The notes: generated from the sequence alone by a model not told the origin. Counted from the stretch's first letter, positions 1-8,374 are shown. The stretch is DNA of 64,000 bases from Aureimonas sp. OT7 (GCF_014844055.1 NZ_CP062167.1:3939001-4003000), one strand, 5' to 3'. Program-made: numbers and translations.

Positions 1-2
1 AC

Positions 3-476
3 AATACTCCAGCGGACAACCCAATATGGGGCTCGTTTCGTCGGTTCGAGTACTTTCAACCGTACTCCGGTGAGATAACGAAGGTTGAAATTAGATACGC
101 GAACCATCTCTCATTAGATTGGCTGCGATTCGTTGTTACGAAGGAGCTTTGCCACGCCCTCGATACCGCCAAAGGAAGCCACAGCGTTTCCGACGATGAC
201 GTTAAGCTGCTAATAACCGAGCTGTCACTAGCAAGCGTGAAGAGCTCGCCAATGAATCAACCAGTAGCGGTTTCAATGGAGAAAGTGGCTGAGGTGGGAG
301 CGGTTGAGATTCTTATACCATACACAGTGCGAGAGAAAATACTGGCGGATGGCCCCGTGGACGAAAGTCGTATCGAGGCACTTGCACGCGAATTTCAAAC
401 GCCTGTAAGATATGTAGGTTTAGCGTTTGACCTCGACTATATGGAAATATCAAAGGATTATTTCAAAGCAACCTAG
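3..476 (+). CDS. ImmA/IrrE-like peptidase-domain protein, 5' truncated
   Basis: An open frame enters from the left edge and stops at 476, so the N-terminus is missing (157 residues visible). The stretch FVVTKELCHALD near residue 45 resembles the HExxH helix of ImmA/IrrE-type metallopeptidases, but the first His is Lys (KELCH), so zinc catalysis is doubtful. The later segment EALAREFQTPVRYVGLAF fits the 'A..F.vp...v..r' helix that follows in that family. Such proteins often accompany phage repressors or toxin-antitoxin loci. It converges with the leftward phage-like block and may lie outside that element. The family assignment is an inference from motif pattern only. Confidence 0.45.
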   Translation, partial: NTPADNPIWGSFRRFEYFQPYSGEITKVEIRYANHLSLDWLRFVVTKELCHALDTAKGSHSVSDDDVKLLITELSLASVKSSPMNQPVAVSMEKVAEVGAVEILIPYTVREKILADGPVDESRIEALAREFQTPVRYVGLAFDLDYMEISKDYFKAT

Positions 477-508
477 AGCGAAGTCTATAATTGCCATGTG
501 TTGCGAGA

Positions 509-751
509 CTAACACGTTCGTGAAGCCGAAAAATGCTCGCTGAAACGCAGTCTTTTTGCCATGTCTTCCATCGCATCCGCAACTAGCGGTCTTTCCGGAT
601 CATAGGCGGCCCCAGCCAACAAAGCAGCATGATGCAGTAGCGCAAAGGCCGTTTCATCGCGTCGAAATCCATGCTTCATCACGGCGTCATGCAAAGCGCG
701 ATGGACAATCCCATCAAGGATTTGGGATCGGTTGCAGGCCGTATAATTCAT
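509..751 (-). CDS. Small hypothetical phage protein (80 aa)
   Basis: No family is recognised. The start codon directly follows the stop of the upstream gene (TAG then ATG), with AGAGGA as a ribosome binding site overlapping that stop, so translation is probably coupled. The protein is mostly helical in appearance, with no signal peptide or membrane segment. It is the last gene of the leftward block that includes the tape-measure gene, so a virion or tail-assembly role is possible but unproven. Confidence 0.5.
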   Translation of the reverse strand: MNYTACNRSQILDGIVHRALHDAVMKHGFRRDETAFALLHHAALLAGAAYDPERPLVADAMEDMAKRLRFSEHFSASRTC

Positions 752-1090
752 CTATCCTCTCGAAATGTCAGCACAGGCACCGCCGGCGGTTCGCTGACCG
801 CCACCGCTATTTGGCATTGCCTGAAGGGTCAGCGCTGCGGCGTGAAGGGTGCACATGGCGTCGTTCACGCCGACGGCCTCGCTCGCTGCCATAAGCTCGG
901 CGACGACTTCCTCGGAGACACCCAGGCTGACAATGCGTTGCGCGATTACACGGCATCTCTCCTCACTGGCGGTTCGCTCCTGTCGGATTGCGGCAAGATA
1001 CGATGTGAGTTGCTCGACGCTCAGCGCTCCACGCAAAGGGCGAAGCAGATTGTGAGCGGTCGCGAACTTCTGATCGCTGGTGATAGTCAT
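752..1090 (-). CDS. Hypothetical phage protein (112 aa)
   Basis: The start overlaps the stop of the tape-measure gene by four bases (ATGA), a clear sign of an operon. The N-terminal 80 residues look helical (SVEQLTSYLAAIRQERTASEERCRV), followed by a Gly-rich tail. No domain is recognised. Position immediately after a tape-measure gene is where distal-tail or minor-tail proteins usually lie, but the small size does not match the usual ones. Confidence 0.5.
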   Translation of the reverse strand: MTITSDQKFATAHNLLRPLRGALSVEQLTSYLAAIRQERTASEERCRVIAQRIVSLGVSEEVVAELMAASEAVGVNDAMCTLHAAALTLQAMPNSGGGQRTAGGACADISRG

Positions 1091-3138
1091 TGGCCCGCCT
1101 CCCCGACACCTACCATCGAGTCACCAAGATTGGCATTCGCACGCGGACGCGACGCGGCAGTCGCGCCACCTGGTAATGGGATCCGAACGGAGGAGATCGC
1201 GGCGGCCGCATTCCTGCCAGCTGTCTCGATTGCTTGGGCCGCCTGCATCAGTGCGTTGGCGCCCGCCTGCGCCCCGTCCTGAAGCTTGCTCCCCGCATCC
1301 GCCCCGGACGTGGTAACGATTGCTCCGCTGGCCTCCATGGCCTGCCGCAGCCGGTCTGTGGACGCATCCAAATCCTCGCTCAGCGCCGGCATGTCGGTGG
1401 AGAAGCGCGGCGTAGGGACTTCGCCCGTGTTGCGAACAGCGTAGCCATCGATCGTGCCCGGGGTGGGCGGCGTTATCTTTAGCCGTGGCTCTCGGCCAGG
1501 GAGGCCGCCATCGCCGAATGCACCGCTCACGCGATCGTCGACGTCGTCCTGCTCCCGCCCGGCAATACGATCCTTACGAGCAGCACGTAATGCACCGTCA
1601 TTGATCGCGTAGTCGGCCAGGTCGAAAGCACCGCCGACGATCTTGTTCCATTCGAGGAAGTTGTCGGTCCACTTCTGCAAGCGGCCAGACTCCGCCTCGG
1701 CGGTTTCCTGATCCTTGTCTACAAGGCCGATCCGTTCGGCGAGGTCGTGTCCGATGTTGACGGCGCTGCTCACCGCATTGGCGGCATTAGCAATGCGGTC
1801 GAATGTCTGCTCGAGCACGCTGTCACCGTCTCCGCCGAGATCGAGCAACTCGCTGACGGCGGTGGACAATTCGGCGACGGCCGTCTTCGCAGCGTCGAAT
1901 TCCTCCATGTCGACCTTGAACCTGAAGGTCTCGATCTGGGTACCGAGTTCCTTCACCTGGTTGGTCGCGCCGTCGAGGCCTTCCTTCAGCGCCGGAAGGC
2001 CCATCAACCCGAGGTCGATGACGGTCTCGCCGATCTGGTTCTGGAACAGCCGCCAGCGAGACATCATCGTGTCGAGCTTGAGCTGATAAGACTTCTCCAA
2101 GGAGCCGGCCCAGCTGTCGGTATTGCGAGCTGCGGCGATGTTGCGATCGACCTCCTCGATACCCTCAACTACGCGCATGATCTCGTCGGACCATTCCGTG
2201 CCGAATATCTTACCGGTGACGCGGGCACGCTCGAACTTGTCGAGCTTCGCCAGATCCCCAAGGAACTTGCGCAATGCGCCCTGGGCATCGCCCTTGAGCA
2301 TGTCCTTGAACTCGCCGACATCGCCGACGAATTCAGAGAACACCGCATAGGCTTCTTTGCCCAGGTTGTCCGGCGCGATCAGCCTCTGCGTCAGAGCATT
2401 TGTCATGCGGGCCGCGGTCTCAGGCCCCAGTTTCAGGTTGAGGAACGCTGCGCCATAGGCTGCCGCGTCATTGGCCGACAGGCCGAAGTTCTTGAGCGCC
2501 GCGCCGGCGTTGTCGAGATACTTGATGATATCGGATTCATCGCTGATGCCGCTATCGGCGAGCGAGTTGATGAGGTCGAAGTAGCTTTCCATCTTGGCGA
2601 TGGGAATGCCGAGACCGACGTTGAACCCAGCCGCCGCATTGCCGACTTCCTCGGCTGACATGCCGAACGCATCCGATGCCTTGGCGGATAGCTCGGCGAA
2701 GTCTCGAAGATCCTCGAGCGGCAGACCGGCAGCGGCGCCGCGTTCGTACGCCGAGAGGATTTCATTCAGTGGGACTGCGAGCTCGCCGCTGGTGGCGAGG
2801 GCTCGAGCTTCGTCGCCCAACTTCGCCATCTGCTTTTCGCTGAAGCCGCCTTTTTTCTGAATCTCGGTCAAGGCGTCTTCGTAAGACGTCAGAGTCCGCA
2901 GGCCGGAGTTCAGGCCTGTAGCCGCGAGAAGTGGAGCGGCTATCCTGGCAGTCGTGGCATACATCGAGTTGGTCGTGCGTGCCGCTGCCTGCTCGAACCG
3001 CGCGGCCTGTGCCGACATCCGGTTGGCTACGGAACTTCGTTTCTCGACGCCCTTCAGTCGCCGTTCGATGCTCTCGAACGCCTTGCGGGTGCGGTCCTGT
3101 GCCGACAGGACGAGCTTGGCTTCGACTTCCCGGACCAT
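1087..3138 (-). CDS. Phage tail tape measure protein (TP901 family)
   Basis: The 683-residue protein starts with a helical segment rich in Lys and Arg (EAKLVLSAQDRTRKAFESIERRL), typical of tape-measure N-termini. The TP901-type core follows at about residues 80-340 (SYEDALTEIQKKGGFSEKQMAKL, ELSAKASDAFGMSAEEVGNAAAGF), then a helical region and a Pro-rich tail. In tailed phages this protein sets tail length and passes through the tail tube on DNA injection. Its size would suit a tail of roughly 100 nm by the usual 1.5 angstrom per residue rule (inference). No tail tube, tail chaperone or baseplate genes are recognisable next to it, which is unusual. Confidence 0.85.
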   Translation of the reverse strand: MVREVEAKLVLSAQDRTRKAFESIERRLKGVEKRSSVANRMSAQAARFEQAAARTTNSMYATTARIAAPLLAATGLNSGLRTLTSYEDALTEIQKKGGFSEKQMAKLGDEARALATSGELAVPLNEILSAYERGAAAGLPLEDLRDFAELSAKASDAFGMSAEEVGNAAAGFNVGLGIPIAKMESYFDLINSLADSGISDESDIIKYLDNAGAALKNFGLSANDAAAYGAAFLNLKLGPETAARMTNALTQRLIAPDNLGKEAYAVFSEFVGDVGEFKDMLKGDAQGALRKFLGDLAKLDKFERARVTGKIFGTEWSDEIMRVVEGIEEVDRNIAAARNTDSWAGSLEKSYQLKLDTMMSRWRLFQNQIGETVIDLGLMGLPALKEGLDGATNQVKELGTQIETFRFKVDMEEFDAAKTAVAELSTAVSELLDLGGDGDSVLEQTFDRIANAANAVSSAVNIGHDLAERIGLVDKDQETAEAESGRLQKWTDNFLEWNKIVGGAFDLADYAINDGALRAARKDRIAGREQDDVDDRVSGAFGDGGLPGREPRLKITPPTPGTIDGYAVRNTGEVPTPRFSTDMPALSEDLDASTDRLRQAMEASGAIVTTSGADAGSKLQDGAQAGANALMQAAQAIETAGRNAAAAISSVRIPLPGGATAASRPRANANLGDSMVGVGEAGQ

Positions 3139-3153
3139 TAGACGACCCCGCTG

Positions 3154-3309
3154 TTAGTACGCTTCGCCGCCAAGGGACACGAACACGTCCATGTTGGCGG
3201 TCGCAGCAATGGCGAAATGCGTGTGACGATAGATGTTGCTGAAGGCGGTGCGCTGGCTGGCCGTTGTGGCCGCGACCTTGATGTTTGTCACAGGCGAAAA
3301 GCTCTTCAT
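3154..3309 (-). CDS. Small phage protein (51 aa) before the tape-measure gene
   Basis: I chose the internal ATG giving MKSFSPVTNIKVAATTASQ; an upstream in-frame ATG at 3372 would add 21 low-complexity residues. The pattern 'sPvtnIkVaaTTaSqr...f.Ia.tan.dVFVslG' resembles small phage proteins that often sit among head or tail genes, but no function is known. It ends 15 bases before the tape-measure start and belongs to the same leftward unit. Confidence 0.5.
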   Translation of the reverse strand: MKSFSPVTNIKVAATTASQRTAFSNIYRHTHFAIAATANMDVFVSLGGEAY

Positions 3310-3418
3310 GGTCAGTCCTTGGGTCGGATTGGAGGGTGGGGCCGTTGACGGACGGCAACGGCCCCTTACCACCGCGCTTTAGAGTAGGAGCCCCCGCGCG
3401 ATGATTTCAGAATGATTT

Positions 3419-3589
3419 TCAGCGATCGCCATCACGAGCGAGTAGCTGACGCATATTCGCCGAAAGCGATGGCTTATCTTCGGATGACTTCTCAGCAGCC
3501 GGATCGCTTAGGTTAAGGAGCTTTCGCATATTGGCTGCCATACTCCCCTTGTCGGCCTGGGCTTTCGAGGCTTGACTGTCCAGTTTCAT
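3419..3589 (-). CDS. Hypothetical 56-aa protein with an internal repeat
   Basis: This short frame begins with MKLDSQASKAQADKGS, and its ATG overlaps the stop of the upstream gene by four bases (ATGA). That coupling is the main evidence that it is translated. The protein carries two related segments, SMAANMRKLLNLSD and SLSANMRQLLARDGD, about 26 residues apart, so it looks like a tandem duplication of a short helical motif. No family is recognised. The duplicated helix could bind a partner such as another virion protein (inference). Confidence 0.55.
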   Translation of the reverse strand: MKLDSQASKAQADKGSMAANMRKLLNLSDPAAEKSSEDKPSLSANMRQLLARDGDR

Positions 3590-4032
3590 AATTTTTCTTC
3601 CTTTTCTTCCGACATGCTGAGTGAACTATGTTCCGCGATGTGGATGTACGTCGCGATCCACTCGGGGCTCATGTCGGTTTGGCAGATCAAAAGACGGAGC
3701 GACGAAAGCCAGGGACCACCATGCCCAAGCCGTTCGAACGCTTCGAGAATGGCGTCGACCCGGGCGAGAGTTTCCGCCTTGGCCTGGCCCGCCCTATCGG
3801 CAAACCGAGGATGATCGACCGGTAGATGCCCAGAGGGTGCGTTGCCGCCGATGCGAGCTTCCATCTCTATGCGCCGCTGTGCAGCCTCTGCCGCCATGCG
3901 TCGCCGCTCATCCAGCAGCTCGGCATGCTCAGCCAATAGCTCTTCGCGTTCCTGATGGACGCCTTGATCGCGGCAGGCAGATAGATAGCTCGGCTTTTCG
4001 GGACGCTTGAATGGGATTAACTTATCCATCAA
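3586..4032 (-). CDS. Hypothetical phage protein (148 aa)
   Basis: It overlaps by four bases with both neighbours, so it sits inside a tightly packed operon. Residues 25-60 form a charged, probably coiled-coil segment (QEREELLAEHAELLDERRRMAAEAAQ). The second half is helical and contains WLSSLRLLICQTDMSPEWIATYIHIAE. No family is recognised. The gene order before a tape-measure gene makes a tail-assembly or head-tail joining role conceivable, but there is no sequence support for it. Confidence 0.55.
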   Translation of the reverse strand: MMDKLIPFKRPEKPSYLSACRDQGVHQEREELLAEHAELLDERRRMAAEAAQRRIEMEARIGGNAPSGHLPVDHPRFADRAGQAKAETLARVDAILEAFERLGHGGPWLSSLRLLICQTDMSPEWIATYIHIAEHSSLSMSEEKEEKL

Positions 4033-4574
4033 GGCAAAGCCTTGTCGTGAGCAAGCACAGCGCGGGGATCTGCGTTGCCTCGACGGACTATAGGGAAGCC
4101 TGACGCTTCAGCCGCTCGGATGACGCTTTCTTCAGCCATCTCAACATCAAGCAGGTCTCGATCGAGCTGGATGAGGCTCGTTTCACGTTCATCGTCTGAT
4201 ATCCATTCGATGGTCTCGTAATGCTCGCGCGTTGCCCGTTCAAAGGCTTCGAGGAATAGCGGCATTAGATATGCATTGAATGTTTGCTCGACGTTGATGT
4301 GGTACGAAGGCGACCATTCGCGGTCGCAGAAATGCGACGGCGTCGGAATGAATCCATTTGACCCGCTCAAGGCAACATCGCGCATCTCACCAGCCCACTG
4401 CCTAATTCGGCCAATGGCGATATCCATCGGCGGTGAAAGAGCACGAATGCGGTCACGTTCAGCTTTCAGCGTGCGCACGCGGCTTCGCAATGTTTCGACA
4501 GCGTCGGAAAGTTCGCGTCCTGCATTTTGAGCCTTCTTCACCATCGCAGAGGCGCTACGGATCGCATCACTCAT
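4029..4574 (-). CDS. Hypothetical phage protein (181 aa)
   Basis: Four-base overlaps occur at both ends (ATGA). The N-terminal 45 residues are a likely coiled coil (KKAQNAGRELSDAVETLRSRVRTLKAERDRIRAL). The middle is mixed, and the acidic segment WISDDERETSLIQLDRDLLDVEMAEESVIRAAEASG follows before the C-terminus. No recognised domain, signal peptide or membrane segment. It is co-transcribed with the 114-aa and 148-aa genes by arrangement. Confidence 0.55.
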   Translation of the reverse strand: MSDAIRSASAMVKKAQNAGRELSDAVETLRSRVRTLKAERDRIRALSPPMDIAIGRIRQWAGEMRDVALSGSNGFIPTPSHFCDREWSPSYHINVEQTFNAYLMPLFLEAFERATREHYETIEWISDDERETSLIQLDRDLLDVEMAEESVIRAAEASGFPIVRRGNADPRAVLAHDKALP

Positions 4575-4915
4575 CGAACCACTCCAAGAAACCGTGCGCA
4601 GGCCGTGTATAGTTCTTGCGCTGCCTGAGCGCGCTCGCGCGCCTGCTCCTGCGCCGCACGCAGGTCTTCCAGTCGCCCGCGCAACTCATCTTGCTTTGCT
4701 TTCATGTCGGCTTTGACGCCGGGTGCCTCATTTCTAAAAGCAGTGGGATCGCTCTCCCGAACCGCTACCTGTGGGCGCAAAGTCCTCAACTCCCACTGAA
4801 GATCAGAGATAGCTGCGCTGATCTTATCGGCAGAGGCAATGCTCGCATCCCAATCTGCACGAAGGCCGGGCAGACGTGTCCTGTCGATGGTGTGTTGCGT
4901 TTCCACGAGCGTCAA
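4571..4915 (-). CDS. Hypothetical coiled-coil phage protein (114 aa)
   Basis: First gene of the four-gene overlapping run. Most of the protein (residues 25-105) is heptad-like and rich in Ala, Arg, Glu and Gln (KQDELRGRLEDLRAAQEQARERAQAAQEL), indicating a coiled coil. No family is recognised. The 38-base gap to the upstream 173-aa gene leaves room for a ribosome binding site but no obvious promoter. Confidence 0.55.
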   Translation of the reverse strand: MTLVETQHTIDRTRLPGLRADWDASIASADKISAAISDLQWELRTLRPQVAVRESDPTAFRNEAPGVKADMKAKQDELRGRLEDLRAAQEQARERAQAAQELYTACARFLGVVR

Positions 4916-4953
4916 ATCTCCTTTAGAGCAAGATCAGACGCATCAGGGGAAAT

Positions 4954-5475
4954 TCAAACCATGCCTTGAATTTCCCGCATCAATATCTGTGATAAGCGTT
5001 TGCTTCCAGGCATCTCAGAGCCAGTGCGGAGCATACGCCACCAGGTGGCAGCAGGCTCTGCCGATGGCGCGCTTAGCAATGTTCGCTCACGAAGCCATCG
5101 AGTGCATTCGTAGCGTTCGAAGCTGATAATCATCACGCGAGATGCAGCGCTTGGCGCCAAGTCTGCCCAGCGCTCCGCGTACAGGGTTCGAAGCATGCAG
5201 TCGCGGTCGGCCAGGGCGAGAGCGCGTTTCGCACTGACCCCACCTTGCCGGCGGAGACCTAGTTGCGCGTCAAGCGAGATTGACGCGCCGCCTTCGACCC
5301 AAGCCATTAGATCCGCTCCGACAGACCTGACGTTCGGGTCCGAGTTGGAAAGACAGCATTCCGCAGCCTTCGTCAGAGCAACAATGCGGGCAAGCGCATG
5401 ATCACTCATCTGCAGCGCCAATCCAACGTGCGTACACGTGCTTTCGTGCAACCTGTGTACCGCTTTCTGAGCCAT
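4954..5475 (-). CDS. Hypothetical protein (up to 173 aa)
   Basis: The first Met gives 173 residues; a later Met (MSDHALARIVALTKAAECC, start at 5409) would give 151 and is equally possible. The protein is helical with several Trp-containing segments near the C-terminus (WWRMLRTGSEM). No domain is recognised. It lies downstream of the repeat-rich gap at 5476-5898 and heads the gene run leading to the tape-measure gene. Confidence 0.45.
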   Translation of the reverse strand: MAQKAVHRLHESTCTHVGLALQMSDHALARIVALTKAAECCLSNSDPNVRSVGADLMAWVEGGASISLDAQLGLRRQGGVSAKRALALADRDCMLRTLYAERWADLAPSAASRVMIISFERYECTRWLRERTLLSAPSAEPAATWWRMLRTGSEMPGSKRLSQILMREIQGMV

Positions 5476-5619
5476 CTACTGGCGAAAATCAGGGGTCGGC
5501 CCGCCCCGTATGAGGCGCAGAACGGCGGTACGGTCCCTAAACCGGGGGCCATCCGGTCACCCGGTGGACATCCGCCTTCCGGCTGGCTAAGGTCCGCCCA
5601 TGAGCGCCGTCGCCTCCGG

Positions 5620-5895
5620 CTGTCCGATGGCCAACCTTGTCCAACCTCGTTGATGTTTATCCGTAGGTTGGACACGCCAAAAACCCGAATGATATCAAAG
5701 GTCCTGTCCAACCGTCCAACCTGACCAACCATAAATGGGCAGTCCGTGTGCATGTGCATGCGCGCGCATGCGTATGACTTGCGTTTTAGGTTGGTCAGGT
5801 TGGACGGTTGGACAGGGCCCTTGAAATCGTTGATGAATTTTGAGCGTCCAACCTTCGTTGTGCGGCTGCTAAGGTTGGACAAGGTTGGACATTTG
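5620..5895. repeat. Cluster of GGTTGGAC-type repeats in a gene-free gap
   Basis: The gap 5476-5898 holds no convincing gene. From about 5630 it carries many copies of the octamer GGTTGGAC or its complement GTCCAACC, single or doubled, in both orientations. The clustering next to a replicative helicase gene resembles iterons of a replication origin. It could also be an operator array or a transcript structure between the helicase and the following genes. The repeats are seen directly; the origin role is inference. Confidence 0.6.
5703..5816. repeat. 28-bp perfect inverted repeat with a palindromic centre (candidate origin)
   Basis: The left arm is 5703-5730 and the right arm 5789-5816, and they are exact reverse complements over 28 bases. 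Each arm contains the GGTTGGAC motif twice. The 58-base spacer contains the perfect 16-bp palindrome GCATGCGCGCGCATGC at 5756-5771 within an alternating purine-pyrimidine run that could adopt a cruciform or Z-form. This is the kind of structure bound by replication initiators. The neighbouring helicase gene supports an origin; no direct evidence is available. Confidence 0.6.
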
Positions 5896-5898
5896 CCT

Positions 5899-7344
5899 CT
5901 ACTCATCCGACCGATCCCATCTGATGGATTGGCCGAATTCAGCCTCAAAGTCGTCGCGGGCCATCGAGAGAGGCGGCAGGTCATACCCCCACAAGCGCTC
6001 AGGTCCACTCTCGTCGCTGACGGATACGTTGCGACGCGCCTTCCTCGCTCTTGGCATGAGCTTTTGAAACCTCGTCCCAAACTGAGTTTCAAAGCTTTTG
6101 CGGTGAACTCCGACCTTGTCGGCCGCGCCCAGGTAATCGTCTCGCAGCGCGCTGGCCGTGATGAAGTCAGGCCATTTCGAGTGATGTTTCGTGGGCGTGC
6201 CAGCATGCAGTCGATCAAGTAGCCAGGCGTCGATAGGCTCCAGGCTGTGAACCTTCTGTTCCAGCAGAGCCGCCGTCTTCGGTATGACCCTGACATTCAC
6301 CGACGACAGATCGAAGTCGAGTAGATCCCGCAGAAGGGCCCCTCGCCCACCCGAGTCCAGTTCCTCCGCCATCTCGCCGAAGTAGGTATGGTTTTGAGCC
6401 GCATGGCCCGCAACGTCGAATATCGCGAAACGCCTCTCATCCTTCCCGGCCGGGACGACCCAGTCGTTGTTCGATGTCATGATGATCCGGAGAAAGTTGT
6501 CGATCTTGATCGGGTCAATGCCTTTGCCCTCGATCATCTGCGTAGTGGATGTGACGAGGCCCTTCAGGCGCCCCTCTGATCCCTTGTCGCCCGCCCATAT
6601 AGCTTCATCGGCCTGCAACAGCAGGCAGCTCGCCATGTGGGCGTTAAAGTTGCCGGTCAGGTAACGCGGATCGTCAGCCAGCACGTAATGGTTGGAGAAC
6701 AACGATCCTATGACCTCGCCAACTACCGTTTTCCCGTAACCCATGCCGCCCCGCAGAACGATGGCGGTCCCGGTCTTCTGGCGAGGCTGTTGAACGAGCT
6801 GCGCGAACCAGGCAAAAAGCCATCGGAACAGTGTCTCATCCCCATCGCAAACGTTGGTGCGAAGATGGTCGCGGAAGACGCTGTATGATCCTCCTGGGCG
6901 CGGCTGGACGGTGAAACCCGTCCACAAGTTCAGGTAGCCGTGCTTTCCCTCGGCGCCGTCTGGATTCGGAAAGAATTCGATACCTGCGAAGTCGCGCCGA
7001 CCGGGATGCATCAGCCACTTGTCAGCGTAGGAGATCGAACGCTCTTTGCCCTTGTCGTCCACCCACTGGTGGCGAGCATTATGACTGAGCGCCCGGAAAG
7101 CGCTCATGGTTATCAGCCTGACGCCCTCTTCCTGTCGAGCGCCAGGCCGAAACCAGACGATCATCTCGCCCTTGCCGATGACGATAAAGGCGAACTCTCT
7201 ATTCATCTCGTCAATATCAAAATTGGAGAGATGGAGAGCGCTGACGCCGGCCTCTACGAGGCTGATGCCCTGGTAATTCGATTTCATATTGCGGGTGGCG
7301 TCGGCAATAATTGCCCGTGTTCGTTCGAGCCCATCGATACTCAC
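5899..7344 (-). CDS. DUF5906/SF3-type replicative helicase (phage primase-helicase family)
   Basis: The 481-residue protein carries a Walker A motif GGMGYGKTVV near residue 200, a Walker B-like LLLQADEAIW near 250 and a sensor segment IIMTSNNDWVVP near 290. This is the pattern of the DUF5906 helicases of phages and satellites related to the P4 alpha C-terminal half. It would unwind element DNA at its origin. No primase active-site domain is evident in the N-terminal 150 residues. The C-terminal 100 residues (WLLDRLHAGTPTKHHSKWPD to the end) form a separate domain that recurs as the stand-alone protein at 7785-8183. A later Met (residue 21, MKSNYQG) is an alternative start. Confidence 0.8.
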   Translation of the reverse strand: MSIDGLERTRAIIADATRNMKSNYQGISLVEAGVSALHLSNFDIDEMNREFAFIVIGKGEMIVWFRPGARQEEGVRLITMSAFRALSHNARHQWVDDKGKERSISYADKWLMHPGRRDFAGIEFFPNPDGAEGKHGYLNLWTGFTVQPRPGGSYSVFRDHLRTNVCDGDETLFRWLFAWFAQLVQQPRQKTGTAIVLRGGMGYGKTVVGEVIGSLFSNHYVLADDPRYLTGNFNAHMASCLLLQADEAIWAGDKGSEGRLKGLVTSTTQMIEGKGIDPIKIDNFLRIIMTSNNDWVVPAGKDERRFAIFDVAGHAAQNHTYFGEMAEELDSGGRGALLRDLLDFDLSSVNVRVIPKTAALLEQKVHSLEPIDAWLLDRLHAGTPTKHHSKWPDFITASALRDDYLGAADKVGVHRKSFETQFGTRFQKLMPRARKARRNVSVSDESGPERLWGYDLPPLSMARDDFEAEFGQSIRWDRSDE

Positions 7345-7390
7345 GATAGTTTCCTCGAAGGCGCGCTGATGCTCTGTTTAATGGGGAGGT

Positions 7391-7717
7391 TCATACGGAA
7401 CCCCCATTGCGTCGCGCGGCTTCCTCAAAGCGAAAGCATAGCATGGCGACTTTTTCCCATTGGTCGTAAACAAGGCCGGTGAGCCGCATCGACTGAACGC
7501 TTGCGAAAGAAAGCCTATCCAACTGGGTATAAGTCACCGTCGCAGTTTTTTGCTTGCCGCAGTCCGGCAAATCATTGCTCACAAGGTGATCGACTAGACC
7601 GCTCATGCTTCGAGCATCCGCAATGACATCTTCCAAGTCGTGAAGCGCGTCGAAAACTTCATGCAGAGTAGGTACTGGCATTTCATCTGTGGATGGATTA
7701 TATCCATTCGTGTCCAT
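7391..7717 (-). CDS. Hypothetical protein (108 aa)
   Basis: Located 46 bases upstream of the helicase gene on the same strand. It begins MDTNGYNPSTDEMPVPTLHEVF and is acidic and helical in the first half. No family is recognised. The position between the HTH/excisionase-like gene and the helicase suggests an early regulatory or replication accessory role (inference only). Confidence 0.5.
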   Translation of the reverse strand: MDTNGYNPSTDEMPVPTLHEVFDALHDLEDVIADARSMSGLVDHLVSNDLPDCGKQKTATVTYTQLDRLSFASVQSMRLTGLVYDQWEKVAMLCFRFEEAARRNGGSV

Positions 7718-7784
7718 ATCTCTCTCCTAGTCGGGATTGTGGGACCATGGCTCGGAGAGGTTGCAGCCTCTGCCGAGCCCATTT

Positions 7785-8183
7785 TTATCGCCATGACAAT
7801 GCACCGGGCGTTGTGGTCGCATTCCGAGAAAAGTGCTTCCGAGCGTCAACCAAGGGTGGCAGGCGGTAAAACATGCACCTGCCGCGGCTTCTGATCGTCC
7901 GGAGTTTCTTCGACAACGGTATGAGCTTTCGGAGAGCGATACCAAACTCAGTTTCGAAGCTCTTGTCATCTGAACCGCCCTTGTCCGCGGCACTAAGGTA
8001 GTCCTGACGCATCAAATGAACCGCGACCATCTCGGGCCAGACTTGATGCTCTAAGGTTGGTGTTCCTGCTGACAATCGATCGTAAAGCCACTTCTCAATC
8101 GTTAGCCCGTTGTGCGACCGTCGAGCCTGAGCCGGCTGATCGAACAGGCCGATCTGGTCACAGGTTGTATCTGCCGCCCTCAT
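7785..8183 (-). CDS. Stand-alone paralogue of the helicase C-terminal domain (132 aa)
   Basis: Residues 25-132 align with the last 100 residues of the 481-aa helicase. WLYDRLSAGTPTLEHQVWP matches WLLDRLHAGTPTKHHSKWP, DYLSAADKGGSDDKSFETEFG matches DYLGAADKVGVHRKSFETQFG, and LPPLVDARKHF matches LPPLSMARDDF. It therefore encodes only the accessory or DNA-binding domain without the ATPase. Its ATG overlaps the stop of the upstream HTH gene (TGATG), so the two are coupled. It may bind the same origin DNA, act as a competitor, or be the remnant of a second helicase gene. Confidence 0.6.
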   Translation of the reverse strand: MRAADTTCDQIGLFDQPAQARRSHNGLTIEKWLYDRLSAGTPTLEHQVWPEMVAVHLMRQDYLSAADKGGSDDKSFETEFGIALRKLIPLSKKLRTIRSRGRCMFYRLPPLVDARKHFSRNATTTPGALSWR

Positions 8184-8374
8184 CAGGCGGCGTCCATCGT
8201 GAAAAACTTTTCAATCTCACTACGCCGAACGACCCAGCGCTCCCCGACCTGACGCGCCGGCAGTTGGCCGTCACGCAGCATCGGGTAAGTTTGATGAACC
8301 GTGCGTCCCAGCAGCCGCGCTATGTTCGCAATACCCCAAACTAGGTCGAGTGACGTATCGACAACCTGCGACAT
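8183..8374 (-). CDS. Excisionase/AlpA-type helix-turn-helix protein
   Basis: A 63-residue protein with the form of a winged HTH_17/MerR-like excisionase: VWGIANIARLLGRTVHQTYPMLRDGQLPARQVGERWVVRRSEIEKFF. The helix 'IANIARLLGRTVHQTYPML' is the recognition region, and 'GQLPARQVGERWVVRRSEIE' the wing and Arg pair. It is transcribed divergently from the Arc-type repressor and integrase, and is the first gene of the leftward early block. A role as directionality factor or activator of the block is likely from position. Confidence 0.75.
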   Translation of the reverse strand: MSQVVDTSLDLVWGIANIARLLGRTVHQTYPMLRDGQLPARQVGERWVVRRSEIEKFFTMDAA

